Shown here piece after piece: positions 9,889 through 18,615 of a stretch of DNA of 52,531 nt (position 1 is the stretch's first letter; every line of letters starts with the position of its first letter). The stretch is taken from contig JAKAXA010000022.1 of NCBI GenBank assembly GCA_021816775.1, positions 1 to 52,531 on the forward strand, read 5' to 3'. Source of the DNA: Pseudomonadota bacterium (GTDB lineage Bacteria; Pseudomonadota; Gammaproteobacteria; Steroidobacterales; Steroidobacteraceae). The position numbers were made by a program, and so were the translations under genes. The notes under the pieces are model-generated. The model was not told the origin of the DNA. It saw only the letters and a list, made by a program, of their open reading frames with translations, and did not search any database.

Positions 9889-9900
9889 TTAGCATGCTAA
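9889..9900. promoter_or_regulatory. Perfect 12-bp palindrome, candidate MarR operator
   Basis: TTAGCATGCTAA is its own reverse complement. It overlaps the -10 element of the only good promoter upstream of the efflux operon. The size and symmetry suit a MarR dimer, and a marR gene closes the same gene group. Binding is inferred, not shown. Confidence 0.6.
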
Positions 9901-9922
9901 CGTATCGGAAATGGGTATGCAA
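9894..9922 (-). promoter_or_regulatory. Candidate sigma-70 promoter of the RND operon
   Basis: On the minus strand a TTGCAT -35 (9917-9922) is followed after exactly 17 bases by a TAGCAT -10 (9894-9899). Each keeps the key bases of the consensus, TTG and TA..AT. The predicted start near 9887 gives a leader of about 170 bases before ATG 9715. The palindrome at 9889-9900 covers the -10 and the start point. Confidence 0.5.
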
Positions 9923-10749
9923 TCCCACCCTTCGCGCCTCGCTCCGTGCCGCACGCGATGCGTCCATGGGACTGCAGGCATATCACCTTTCCGCGGCAGT
10001 CAACCACACCGTTGTCGGTAACGCCGGGATTCTTGTCGTCCAGGCGGAAGGCATGGGACCGGATTACACGGACCCTCCTGTTTGAGCCGCGCCATTGGGA
10101 GGTGGTTCCTGGAAGAAATGACGTTGACGTGACGCGTATCGCGCTTAGGCACCGCCTCCATGACTTCGGCCATCGTTCCCTGCATACCTCCCGCTGCGCG
10201 ATGTGCTGCACTACAGAGGAAAGCGTCGCGATGCTGTGTCTTTGGCTGCTCCGGTGCGCGTCATTTTCTCTTCAGGTCGCTGCGGCGCTCGTAGCCGCGA
10301 ATACCCACGCTGCAGCCCTCGTGGCTAATCCCGTCGCGTGCAACCAGGCGAGCCGGACGGCGCCTCGTCCATCGAATCACCACGCCCCGCCGAGGCAGCG
10401 CATTGCGGTGCATGAAGCGCGCTTGTGTGACCGCTCCGAACGGACGTGCACACACGCACCACGCCGCCCGTCGTTTGGTGCGACCGGGAAGTCTCTCCCA
10501 GGCCTAAGATGAAGATTAGGACGCGCTGCCTTCTGCTCCACCGATCCATTGCTCACGAAACGCTGTCCATCCCACAGGTCCCGGCCCGGCGGCGAAACCA
10601 TCGGGCAATTCATTAGGTTAGGTGACTTAATGATCTACTCGCTGCGTTGACAGGAGTGCATCTCGGTCGAGGCAGATCAGTCACTCTGCTCGCAGGCTGA
10701 GGGACGCCGGGTTACCGGCCTTGTCCAGCGACACACCTCGTCGCTGCGC
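9923..10749. other. Intergenic region upstream of the efflux operon
   Basis: About 830 bases between the RND promoter and the small lipoprotein gene. One open frame from ATG 10231 has a fair ribosome-binding site and a hydrophobic start, but its remainder looks random and I do not call it. Nothing else was recognised. Confidence 0.4.
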
Positions 10750-11127
10750 CTATTTCACCGGCCGGACGCTATTGCGGTTTACCTTCGAGCACTTGGATGT
10801 GCAGCCGAGCGCTCCCGTGGCGATCTTCCACGTCTTCGCGCCGCTGTAGGCAACACTCTCCGGTGGCCCGTAGACACCGGCTGGAGGCGGGAACAGCCAG
10901 GACAGGCCACCGGCCACAACGTGACTCACTTGCCGCAGCAAAGAGCCAAGACTGTCACTGCTGGGTCGGCGCCGCGTCGGCGCCGATACCCACTCAGGCA
11001 CCGGCTTCTTCATGCTCGCCTGATTCGCTCCCAACCTTCTCGCCTGCGGCGCACTGGCGCAGCCCACGAGTGCCATCGTTAACAGTGCGGTGGCGAAAGA
11101 TGCGCGAACGAATCGGTTGACTCGCAT
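10750..11127 (-). CDS. Hypothetical small lipoprotein
   Basis: 125 residues from ATG 11127. The N-terminus has two Arg, a hydrophobic run and a lipobox (ALVGC, Cys at about 22), as in lipoprotein signal peptides. The mature part is basic, Ser/Pro-rich, and has a Trp-Leu-Phe-Pro-Pro-Pro stretch and two Cys near the C-terminus. I do not recognise a family. The ribosome-binding site is weak (AAAGAAG). It stands alone, about 300 bases upstream of the stop of the permease-peptidase gene and on the same strand. The lipoprotein signal is the only strong reason to call it. Confidence 0.4.
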   Translation of the reverse strand: MRVNRFVRASFATALLTMALVGCASAPQARRLGANQASMKKPVPEWVSAPTRRRPSSDSLGSLLRQVSHVVAGGLSWLFPPPAGVYGPPESVAYSGAKTWKIATGALGCTSKCSKVNRNSVRPVK

Positions 11128-11428
11128 CGGCGTGCTTCTTTGCATCACATCTCGCGCGTCTGCGCTCGGCGTCTGGCGTTGCGCTGCAAGAGATGCCGTA
11201 CCGGTGGCCATAAACGTGAGCGCGAAAATCAGTGGAAGTAGGCGAGAAACGTCTGCGCGCAGGGAGAGCAGTTCGCAAGCGAATGGCGAACCCACGCACG
11301 ACGGACTCGAGTACCCGCCGACAAACATGCGGCTGGTGCGTCACGCTCTCTCATGCCCCAGACTACGCGACATGACGGCGCACACCGAACCGCAAGGCGT
11401 GACTCCGCCAGAATCGACCTCCCTCCGG
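11128..11428. other. Intergenic, nothing recognised
   Basis: About 300 bases between the small lipoprotein gene and the permease-peptidase gene. I see no convincing open frame and no hairpin with a T-tract. Confidence 0.4.
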
Positions 11429-14400
11429 CTACCGGACCGTCACCAACGCCCGGTGGCCGCTGCTGACCCGATCGATCAGCTCGTTGAAAGGGTCGATGCC
11501 GGCCTGGTACGGCTTGCCCCTCACCATGACGGAAATGGTGCTGTCGCCGTCCTTGACGGGATACTTGGCAAGGTACAAAGGCTTCTCGTCCTGCTCCCTG
11601 CCATCCTTGGCCTTCGCAAATACGCCAATCTCGATCGGGATATCCAGCTTCCCGCGACTCTCCTTGCCTTTGCCATTGGCATAGTACGCTGCGGCGTGAA
11701 CGTGCATGGTGACTCGATACTGCCCATCGGGGAGCTTCCGTGCCGTCGCCGATTCCATCCGGTCGTCGAACAGGGTGATGCGATCGAAGAAATCGGTGAT
11801 GAGATTCTGGTACTGCGGCCCCGCCTGCGCCCGCAGGTCTGCAATCAGGTCATGCGAATCCGTATACGGAGGCTCCTGGAATCGCACCTGGTCCAACCAA
11901 GTGCGAAGCGCTGCATCGACCTTGTCTTCTCCGATGTAATCCTGCAGGGAGTACAGGATCACCGCACCCTTGTCGTAGTCGATGTAATCTTGATTCTCAT
12001 AAACGCGCGCCAGCGGCTCCTCCTTGACGCGCTCGCGGGCGCGTCCGGCTAGGTACCCGTCCAACTGGTACTTCAAGAACTTCCGCATGGCCAGAGGACC
12101 GTACAAGTGCTTCATCACCATCATTGCCGAATACTGCGCGAGCGACTCGCTCAGCATCGTCGCGCCGCGCACAGCCGCGCCGACCGCCTGGTGCGCCCAC
12201 CATTCATGGGAGGTCTCGTGTGCGGTCACATACGTGATGTAGTCGATATCGGATGGTTTTCGCAAATCCTCCAACATGAACCGATGCGAGTACGGGATCG
12301 TATTCGGAAAGGTCTGCGCGTAGCTCGTGTAACCCGGGAACTCGACGACCCGCAGCTGCCGGAACTGGTAGGGGCCAAAGTGCTGCGTGTCATACGCCAG
12401 CGCGTCCTTCATGGACGCGAGCGTTCGCTGGACGCCATACGGGCGATGTCCGGTGTAATAGACTTCGAGCGCGACGTTGTGCCAGAGCTCGCGCGCGAGC
12501 TTGTAACGCGCCGACTGGAACGAGAAGAAATCAAGCGTCGGCGCGCTCAGGACGTAGTGAAAATAGCGACGGTGCCCCTGCGTCCACACCCTCTGCAGAT
12601 GTCCCGAAGCGACCGCTACCTGATCGGCACTCGTGGACAGCGTGGCCGCGAAATGCACCCAATCGGCATCGCAGGAGATATAGGTATTGGCCCGGGCCGC
12701 CATATCCGAGCGCTTCGGCATCAGCTGCGCGGGGCCCAGTCCGTATCTGCGCCTTTGGTTGTTGTCGGTGAGTTGTCGGGTGGCGTCGTAGCAGAAATGC
12801 GGGAACATCCAATTGCCGAAGAACGTGCCGTTGCGCACGAATTGCTCGCCCACCGGCTCATTGGCGAAACCCGGGTAGGCAATCCGCTCATGAAATCGAA
12901 AGGCCATCGAGGCACCCGGGGCCATTGGGCTCGCCAACCGGTACAGGTAAAAGCCCTGTCTCGCGTTCGCGATCTCGGTCGTGTGCGCCGGGAAGGCCAG
13001 TTTGACCGTGAACTCCCTTGTAGTGGGAAGCGGCAGCTGCACCAGCAATTGATCGATCGGATGCGCGTGCTTGTTGACGAGTGTATAGCGACCGAGCATA
13101 TCGACGCGGCGCTGCGCAGGAAACATCGCGACGTCCACCTTGACGTCGGTGATTCGTGGTTGCGCCAGGCCCAGGTACTTCCGATAGTCCTTCTCGTAGT
13201 CCGCGGCAAGGCGCAGCTTTTCGTCGTGACTCTGATAGCGATACAGTCCGTGCGTGTTGTGAAAGAGGAACACCCCAATGAGGGCGAACGCCGCGAGCGC
13301 CACTGCCAGCAGCACCCGCGAAGGCGCACGGAAGCGCTGCATCGCGATTTTTCCGCGCTCACGCCAGCCGCTCGGATTGCCGCGTATCCAGAACAGTGCC
13401 GCCACGACCAGCAGCGCGACGCTCAAGCAGTACCAGTAGGCCCGAAACCACAGATTTCCAACCCAGAATGGTCCGAACCCGTCCATGTCCGAATAAGGCG
13501 TTACGGGCGCGCTGCCCGGCAGATACAGATTGTCCGTGAGATGCAATTGCGTCAGCGCGATGATGCCGACGATGTAAGCCAGGATCAGCGCATAGCCGGC
13601 GAACTTGTTGCTGGCCATCGTTTGCAGCACTACCGCGAGGATCGCAAACCACGCGAACCCGAGCAGGTTCAGCCCCAGGAATTTCAGATACAGTAGGGGC
13701 CCAAGGTGATAGAAGCCATGCACCAGCTGGTAGCCCACGCAGAACAACGAGCCGGCCAGCAGGAAGGTCACGATCACGACCGCGAGCGTCGTAACTTTCG
13801 ACATCAGCGGCAGCCAGTCTGGAGATGGAAGTGCGTCCATGACTTCGTTCACACGCGCGCCGCGCTCCCGCCACACCAGTTCGCCGGCGTAGAAACCCAG
13901 CACGATCCACAGCAACCACTGGTAGCTGCCACTGATGGCCTGCGCCATCAGGTGGGTGACCGGGTACACGGGGGTGCCGAAAATCTGTCCGGAAAAGATG
14001 AGTGATCCTGTGAGGTTCAGCAGACCGAACGCGAGCATCACGAGGAATGCCGTGCTGCCGAGCACGCCCGCGGTATCGAACCGGACGAGCTTGCCGAATT
14101 GGATAAGTCGGGCCGAAAATCCGGTCCGCAGACTCACGCTCGGCAAGATCACCGGCGCCGAGGCGCGCTTCTGCGCCGTGTCGCCCCTCGCCGCCTGCCG
14201 GTGGACCCAGCGCAACCCATCGCGATCCGGCCTGAACAGTGCGAGGCTCGTCCCGAACAAGGCAGTGGCCACAACGAGCCACAGCAGGCGGTTCTCCATC
14301 AGCAGGCCCGTCAGCGGCGGAATGCGGCTGTTTTGATCGGCGGCCGTCCAGTATCGCGTCGCCAGGTCCAATGCCCCGAGCCCAAACGGGTCGGTAAGCG

Positions 14401-15022
14401 CGGCGGCCGTTTGATGCGCGATGTTTCCGCGGCCAAGCGCCAGTGACGCCACGATCCTGAGCACGAAAAATCCGATGACCCCGACATATGTGGCGAGCAT
14501 TGAGCGGGTCAGCGTCGCGAGCAACATCAGCAGCGCGGCGAGAAAGAGCAGGTTCGGGAGCACGATGAGCCCGAGCGCCCAGGCATACGCCGCCCACGGC
14601 GTCGGACCCAGACGAACTGGATCGAGCCATGGCATCATCGATCCCGACCACAGGCCAATGGCCACGGCGAACAGCACCAGAACGCTCGTCAGCCAGCCGG
14701 CCGCCAAGCGCCCCCCGAGATAGGCGCCGCGCGTGATCGGGGTTGCGAACACCATCTCCGCGGTGTTCGCCCCGAAGTCGCGCAGCGCCGCGCCCGCGAC
14801 GAAGATCGGAATCAGGAACAGACCAATGATGGAGAACACACTGAGCGTATTGATCACGACAAGCGGGGCATTGCGGTGGATGTTGCCGATGTCACCCCCG
14901 ATTCGTACGCTGTGTGAGGCTGTCGCCGCAAACGCCAGCGCTGCGAACAGGAATGCGATCATCCAGAAGAGCGGGCTGCGCAGCTGCTGACGCAGCTCGA
15001 ACCGGGAGATCTCGCGAAACAT
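11429..15022 (-). CDS. ABC transporter permease fused to an M1-type metallopeptidase
   Basis: 1197 residues. The first half, to about residue 580, is an ABC-2-type membrane part with about twelve segments in two similar groups; each group opens with a phrase like FELRQQLRSPLFW or LIQFGKLVRFDTAGVLGS. The second half is a periplasmic or exoplasmic peptidase. The zinc site is HETSH at about 930, with the third ligand Glu in the ESLAQYS motif that follows, as in M1 aminopeptidases. The GAMEN loop of classical aminopeptidases is replaced by VEFPGYTSYAQTFPN. This permease/M1 fusion is a known but functionally uncharacterised family. Its ATG overlaps the ATPase stop by one base (TGATG), so the two form one transporter. 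Substrate unknown. Confidence 0.9.
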   Translation of the reverse strand: MFREISRFELRQQLRSPLFWMIAFLFAALAFAATASHSVRIGGDIGNIHRNAPLVVINTLSVFSIIGLFLIPIFVAGAALRDFGANTAEMVFATPITRGAYLGGRLAAGWLTSVLVLFAVAIGLWSGSMMPWLDPVRLGPTPWAAYAWALGLIVLPNLLFLAALLMLLATLTRSMLATYVGVIGFFVLRIVASLALGRGNIAHQTAAALTDPFGLGALDLATRYWTAADQNSRIPPLTGLLMENRLLWLVVATALFGTSLALFRPDRDGLRWVHRQAARGDTAQKRASAPVILPSVSLRTGFSARLIQFGKLVRFDTAGVLGSTAFLVMLAFGLLNLTGSLIFSGQIFGTPVYPVTHLMAQAISGSYQWLLWIVLGFYAGELVWRERGARVNEVMDALPSPDWLPLMSKVTTLAVVIVTFLLAGSLFCVGYQLVHGFYHLGPLLYLKFLGLNLLGFAWFAILAVVLQTMASNKFAGYALILAYIVGIIALTQLHLTDNLYLPGSAPVTPYSDMDGFGPFWVGNLWFRAYWYCLSVALLVVAALFWIRGNPSGWRERGKIAMQRFRAPSRVLLAVALAAFALIGVFLFHNTHGLYRYQSHDEKLRLAADYEKDYRKYLGLAQPRITDVKVDVAMFPAQRRVDMLGRYTLVNKHAHPIDQLLVQLPLPTTREFTVKLAFPAHTTEIANARQGFYLYRLASPMAPGASMAFRFHERIAYPGFANEPVGEQFVRNGTFFGNWMFPHFCYDATRQLTDNNQRRRYGLGPAQLMPKRSDMAARANTYISCDADWVHFAATLSTSADQVAVASGHLQRVWTQGHRRYFHYVLSAPTLDFFSFQSARYKLARELWHNVALEVYYTGHRPYGVQRTLASMKDALAYDTQHFGPYQFRQLRVVEFPGYTSYAQTFPNTIPYSHRFMLEDLRKPSDIDYITYVTAHETSHEWWAHQAVGAAVRGATMLSESLAQYSAMMVMKHLYGPLAMRKFLKYQLDGYLAGRARERVKEEPLARVYENQDYIDYDKGAVILYSLQDYIGEDKVDAALRTWLDQVRFQEPPYTDSHDLIADLRAQAGPQYQNLITDFFDRITLFDDRMESATARKLPDGQYRVTMHVHAAAYYANGKGKESRGKLDIPIEIGVFAKAKDGREQDEKPLYLAKYPVKDGDSTISVMVRGKPYQAGIDPFNELIDRVSSGHRALVTVR

Positions 15023-15906
15023 CAGGCGACCCTCGCGCCGGCAGCCTGCTGCAATTGCCCGAAGTAGACGTCTTCGAGATCGGGCGGAATCGATTCAAAT
15101 CCCTCTTCCGGCCGGCCGTCGGCGAGCACGTGGATCAGCGTCGCGCCGCCGGCAAGACGGGTGGACAGCACCGTCATGTGTGCGCGGTAGTCCGCCAGCG
15201 CGCCCTTGTCGATCACCCGCCGCCAGACGCGTCCGGCGAGCGCGCGGATCGTCTCGCGAGGCTCTCCCGCCAGACGCACGCGCCCTTCGGCGATGATCGC
15301 CATCCGCGGACACAGTTCACTCACGTCCTCAACGATATGCGTTGAGAGGATCACCACCACCCGCTCGCCGATTTCCGCCAGGAGATTGAGGAAGCGCTGG
15401 CGCTCCTCCGGATCGAGCCCGGCGGTCGGCTCATCGACGATCACCAGCTTCGGGTCGCCGATCAGCGCCTGGGCGATGCCGAATCGTTGACGCATGCCGC
15501 CGGAGAACCCGCCGAGCTTGCGCTTGCGGACTTCGTAGAGATTCACCTGGTGCAACAGCGCGCCAACCAGCTCGCGCCGCTCGCCACGGTGCGTGACGCC
15601 CTTCAGCACGGCAAGATGCTCCAGCATCGCTTCAGCGCTGACCTTCGGATACACCCCGAACTCCTGCGGGAGGTAGCCCAATATGCGGCGGATCGCCACC
15701 TTGTCGGCGAGTACGTCGAGATCGCCCAGCTTGATGCTGCCCGCGTCCGGCTCTTGCAGGGTCGCGATGGTGCGCATCAGGGTGGATTTGCCGGCACCGT
15801 TCGGCCCAAGCAGTCCGAACATTCCGTTGGGAATGTCCAGCGAGACGTCACTGAGCGCGCGAACTCCATTGGGGTAGGTCTTGTAGAGACTTCTGATTGT
15901 CAGCAT
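15022..15906 (-). CDS. ABC transporter ATP-binding protein
   Basis: 294-residue ABC-2-type ATPase that drives the adjoining permease-peptidase. Walker A is GPNGAGKST at residues 34-42. The signature follows as LGGFSGGMRQR, then Walker B LVIVDEPTAGLDPEE and the H-loop His in ILSTHIVED. A C-terminal extension of about 80 residues is typical of the CcmA/drug-resistance ATPases. The ribosome-binding site GGGAGTGG lies four bases before ATG 15906. It is the first gene of the two-gene operon; I find no convincing promoter in the 80 bases upstream. Confidence 0.95.
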   Translation of the reverse strand: MLTIRSLYKTYPNGVRALSDVSLDIPNGMFGLLGPNGAGKSTLMRTIATLQEPDAGSIKLGDLDVLADKVAIRRILGYLPQEFGVYPKVSAEAMLEHLAVLKGVTHRGERRELVGALLHQVNLYEVRKRKLGGFSGGMRQRFGIAQALIGDPKLVIVDEPTAGLDPEERQRFLNLLAEIGERVVVILSTHIVEDVSELCPRMAIIAEGRVRLAGEPRETIRALAGRVWRRVIDKGALADYRAHMTVLSTRLAGGATLIHVLADGRPEEGFESIPPDLEDVYFGQLQQAAGARVA

Positions 15907-16388
15907 CGATCCACTCCCATTTGTCCTACTTGTACTTTGTTAGAACCTGCACAGACTCAGCCGCCCGACTGGATTGCCAGTGACACAAACCCAATCGATT
16001 TCCGCATCCCCTTCGGCAGCAAGATAGCACGCAGCGATGGCAGCCGCGCCCTACCTCAGCGATGACACCCGCTCCAATCTCCCACCCGGCACATCAGGTA
16101 CCAGCCCGGAACTCGCCGTTCAAGTCCGTCGGGTGCAATGTGATTGAATGCAACGCTACGACCCGCAAGCGACAGTGTGCGTGCTCCATCGGATTCATCC
16201 AAATACGCCGCAGCAGACCTTCGCTGGCCAACGGCAGATGGCTGGCCTATCTAGGCAGCGATGCGGCTCGGGCCGATGCTCTGGGAACGAAGCGGAGCAT
16301 CCACCTCAAGAACACTGTTGATACGAGGAGAAGCACCGTATCTGCCTTGAGACCTAGCGGAATGATCCAGGACCCAAGCAACTCTTGA
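15907..16388. other. Degenerate intergenic stretch
   Basis: About 480 bases with no supported gene. It lies directly upstream of the DUF4143 relic and may hold more of that gene in eroded form, but I could not align any of it by eye. Confidence 0.4.
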
Positions 16389-16616
16389 CCATGGGGCCTT
16401 GATATCTCGAACCCCGAATTCAGATCGTGGTTTCTGGTGGAGGTCAAGAGTGGCGATGGCAAGCTTTCCGATTCCCTCAGATACTTTCAGACCCGGGCGC
16501 AGGCTCGCCACGCCTTTCAGGTTGTCCTGATTCGGCCATTGGCGGCTGTGGACTGCTTCGCGAGGACTGACCCGGTGCTTGTCGCTGCGCGCACCTTTTT
16601 GAGTCAGTTGCGCTGA
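16389..16616 (+). pseudogene. C-terminal relic of an AAA ATPase with DUF4143 domain
   Basis: This frame runs from just after a stop (16386-16388) to TGA 16614-16616. It reads WFLVEVKSGDGKLSDSLRYF, then QTRAQARHAFQVV and further to ARTFLSQLR. That is the usual end of AAA-type ATPases carrying a C-terminal DUF4143 domain: the E-V-K-S core of the nuclease-like fold, then a Leu-Arg-Tyr-Phe helix and a His-Ala-Phe-Gln-Val-Val strand. No start codon, Walker motifs or N-terminal parts are present upstream. About 75 codons of a normally 380-450-codon gene remain. It lies about 370 bases from tRNA-Val, a plausible place for gene loss after element insertion. Confidence 0.7.
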
Positions 16617-16668
16617 GATTCGAGCGCGCATGTACTCGAATCGGTATGGGAGAAACCCAAATCGGGTA

Positions 16669-16690
16669 GATCGTGCCCCGGGGCACGATC
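16669..16690. repeat. Perfect 22-bp palindrome without spacer
   Basis: The left half GATCGTGCCCC is followed directly by its reverse complement. No T-tract adjoins it on either side, so it is not an ordinary terminator. It sits between the DUF4143 relic and tRNA-Val. It could be a dimeric regulator site or a mobile-element remnant. Confidence 0.6.
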
Positions 16691-16984
16691 CTCTGTATCG
16701 TGCACTGCCGGCGCTTCAGGCCAGCAGCCGCTGCAATGTGCCGGCCGGCTCCGATTTCGTCGCAGCCTCAGCACACACCAGCTGCCCTCGCCACGACGCT
16801 CCCGGCGCCACCCGCATAGTTCATACCCTTCCCCACCTGCCGAGGGCGCAAACACACTCTATCTGGGGCCACGCTCGCCGTCCTGGCTTCTTGATGCTTG
16901 GTAACACCACGTTAGCAGTGGCGGCCGTTCGCCTCGCCTGCCGCGCCCAGCTACCCCGGAAACGGGAGAAGAACCTGTTTTTAT

Positions 16985-17059
16985 TGGTGGGCGGTACTGG
17001 GATCGAACCAGTGGCCCCTGCCGTGTGAAAGCAGTGCTCTACCGCTGAGCTAACCGCCC
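16985..17059 (-). tRNA. tRNA-Val (anticodon CAC)
   Basis: Read on the minus strand. The acceptor stem is GGGCGGT paired with ACCGCCC. The D-arm reads GCTCAGCGGTAGAGC. The anticodon arm is CTGCT, loop TTCACAC and GGCAG, giving anticodon CAC, which reads the Val codon GTG. A five-base variable loop follows, then the T-arm ACTGG TTCGATC CCAGT. The discriminator A and a genome-encoded CCA end the gene at 16985. All stems pair, with one T-G pair in the anticodon stem. Confidence 0.96.
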
Positions 17060-17274
17060 ATCCTTCGAGGGACGGCAAGTCTATCCACGACCGCCGGCGG
17101 ACGCAACGACCGCCCCGGCGGCCCGAATGCTGGCGGCTTCCGCCACCGCAATGAGACGGCCGTCACACTCCCTCCCGGCCATGCGACTCAAGTCCCGCAT
17201 CGGGTGCGTCGATACAGAGCAGGAGACGAATGTCGCCCCCTGCCGGCTGGGCGGCTTAGGGGTTCATCGCGACT

Positions 17275-18501
17275 ATGTCTGCAACCGCTGCGCTGCAAGC
17301 CATTGATTCGGTGCTGATTGTCGACGACAGCGGCGTCCAGCGGAGCATTGGCGCGGCGCTCTGCCGTGAATTGAGGATCAATCAGGTCCACCAGGCCGAG
17401 GACGGCGTGGCCGCGCTCGCCCTGCTCGACTCCCTTCCCGCCCCGCCGGATCTGCTGATCGTCGACCTGGAGATGCCGAACATGGACGGACCGGAACTGC
17501 TGGCGGCGCTGTCCGCCCGGCACCTGCGCTCCCCTGTCATCGTCGCCTCCTCGCGCGAGAGCTCGCTGCGCCACTCCGTCGAGGACATGGGCACGGCCCT
17601 GGGGCTGCGCATTCTCGGCAGCCTGCCGAAGCCGCTGACGCAATCGGGCCTCGGCACGCTGCTGCGGCGCCAGCCGGGCGAGATGCCCGCCGCCGACGAG
17701 ACCGGCAAGGCCACTCCCGTCGACCCCGAGGAGCTGCGCGGGGCGCTCGAGCGCGACGAGATCACCGTCTTCTATCATCCACAGGTCGAGATCGGCACCT
17801 GCCGCGTCCGCGGCCTGGAGGCGCTCGCGCGCTGGCACCACCGCAGCCTCGGGTGGATCGCCCCTGACGCCTTCATTCCGGTCGCGGAGCAGCACGGTCT
17901 GATTCACGCGCTCACGCTGCGAGTGATGGACCTGGCGATGGCGCAGACCGCGCAGTGGTCTCGCCAGGGGCTCGACCTCTCGATTGCCGTCAACATCTCC
18001 CCGCTCCTGCTCGATCGCGGCGAGCTGGTCCAGGAAATCTCGGACCTGCAGCGCAAGCACAATCTGCGCCCCGAGCAGGTGGTGCTCGAGGTGACCGAGA
18101 GCTCACTGCTGCGCGAGCTGGCGGTCGCCCTCGGGGTGCTCACCCGGCTGCGCCTGCGCGGCTTCAGGCTCTCCCTCGATGACTACGGCACCGGCTTCTC
18201 CTCCATGCAGCAGCTGGCGCGCATCCCGTTCACGGAACTGAAGATCGACCGCAGCTTCGTACACGGCGCCGCCGATCGCGAGAGCCTGCAGGTGATTCTG
18301 CGCTCGGCGCTCGACATGGCGAGCGAGCTCGGCCTGGAAACCGTCGCCGAAGGGGTCGAGTCGCTGCAGGACTGGAAGCTCGTGCGCCAGTACGGATGCA
18401 CGCTGGCCCAGGGATGGCTCCTCGCCAAGGCCATGTCGCCAGAGGACTTCGAGCCCTGGCTGCAGCGTCTGCGCACCCATCGCGTCGATCTGCTCGGCTG
18501 A
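17275..18501 (+). CDS. Response regulator with EAL domain (c-di-GMP phosphodiesterase)
   Basis: 408 residues. An N-terminal receiver domain holds acidic D17/D18, phospho-acceptor D64 in LLIVDLEMP and K119 in SLPKP. The EAL domain, from about residue 150, hydrolyses cyclic di-GMP. It keeps the signature Glu in GLEALARW (E182), the Asn of VNISP, the Glu in LEVTES, the metal-binding pair in LDDYGTGFSS, Lys in ELKIDRSF and Glu in ETVAEGVES. All catalytic residues appear present, so it should be active. No histidine kinase gene lies next to it. It starts about 215 bases downstream of the tRNA on the opposite strand. The ribosome-binding site is weak. Confidence 0.95.
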   Translation: MSATAALQAIDSVLIVDDSGVQRSIGAALCRELRINQVHQAEDGVAALALLDSLPAPPDLLIVDLEMPNMDGPELLAALSARHLRSPVIVASSRESSLRHSVEDMGTALGLRILGSLPKPLTQSGLGTLLRRQPGEMPAADETGKATPVDPEELRGALERDEITVFYHPQVEIGTCRVRGLEALARWHHRSLGWIAPDAFIPVAEQHGLIHALTLRVMDLAMAQTAQWSRQGLDLSIAVNISPLLLDRGELVQEISDLQRKHNLRPEQVVLEVTESSLLRELAVALGVLTRLRLRGFRLSLDDYGTGFSSMQQLARIPFTELKIDRSFVHGAADRESLQVILRSALDMASELGLETVAEGVESLQDWKLVRQYGCTLAQGWLLAKAMSPEDFEPWLQRLRTHRVDLLG

Positions 18502-18615
18502 TCCGGGGCACGGCGGCCGTAGCAGCCGGTCCGAAGACTCCCCCTTTTCGCCAGTTGCGCCTCGGCAGACCGTACCCCGATACTGCCGGATCCCCTCCGG
18601 CCGTACCGCCTCTCC

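Noticed and set aside
9946-10512. 188-residue plus-strand frame, or its shorter form from 10231 with a hydrophobic start
   Set aside because: The hydrophobic start is suggestive and GAGGA precedes it, but the remainder is basic, His/Pro-rich and unlike a protein family.
12107-13696. 529-residue plus-strand frame
   Set aside because: Antisense of the permease-peptidase gene.
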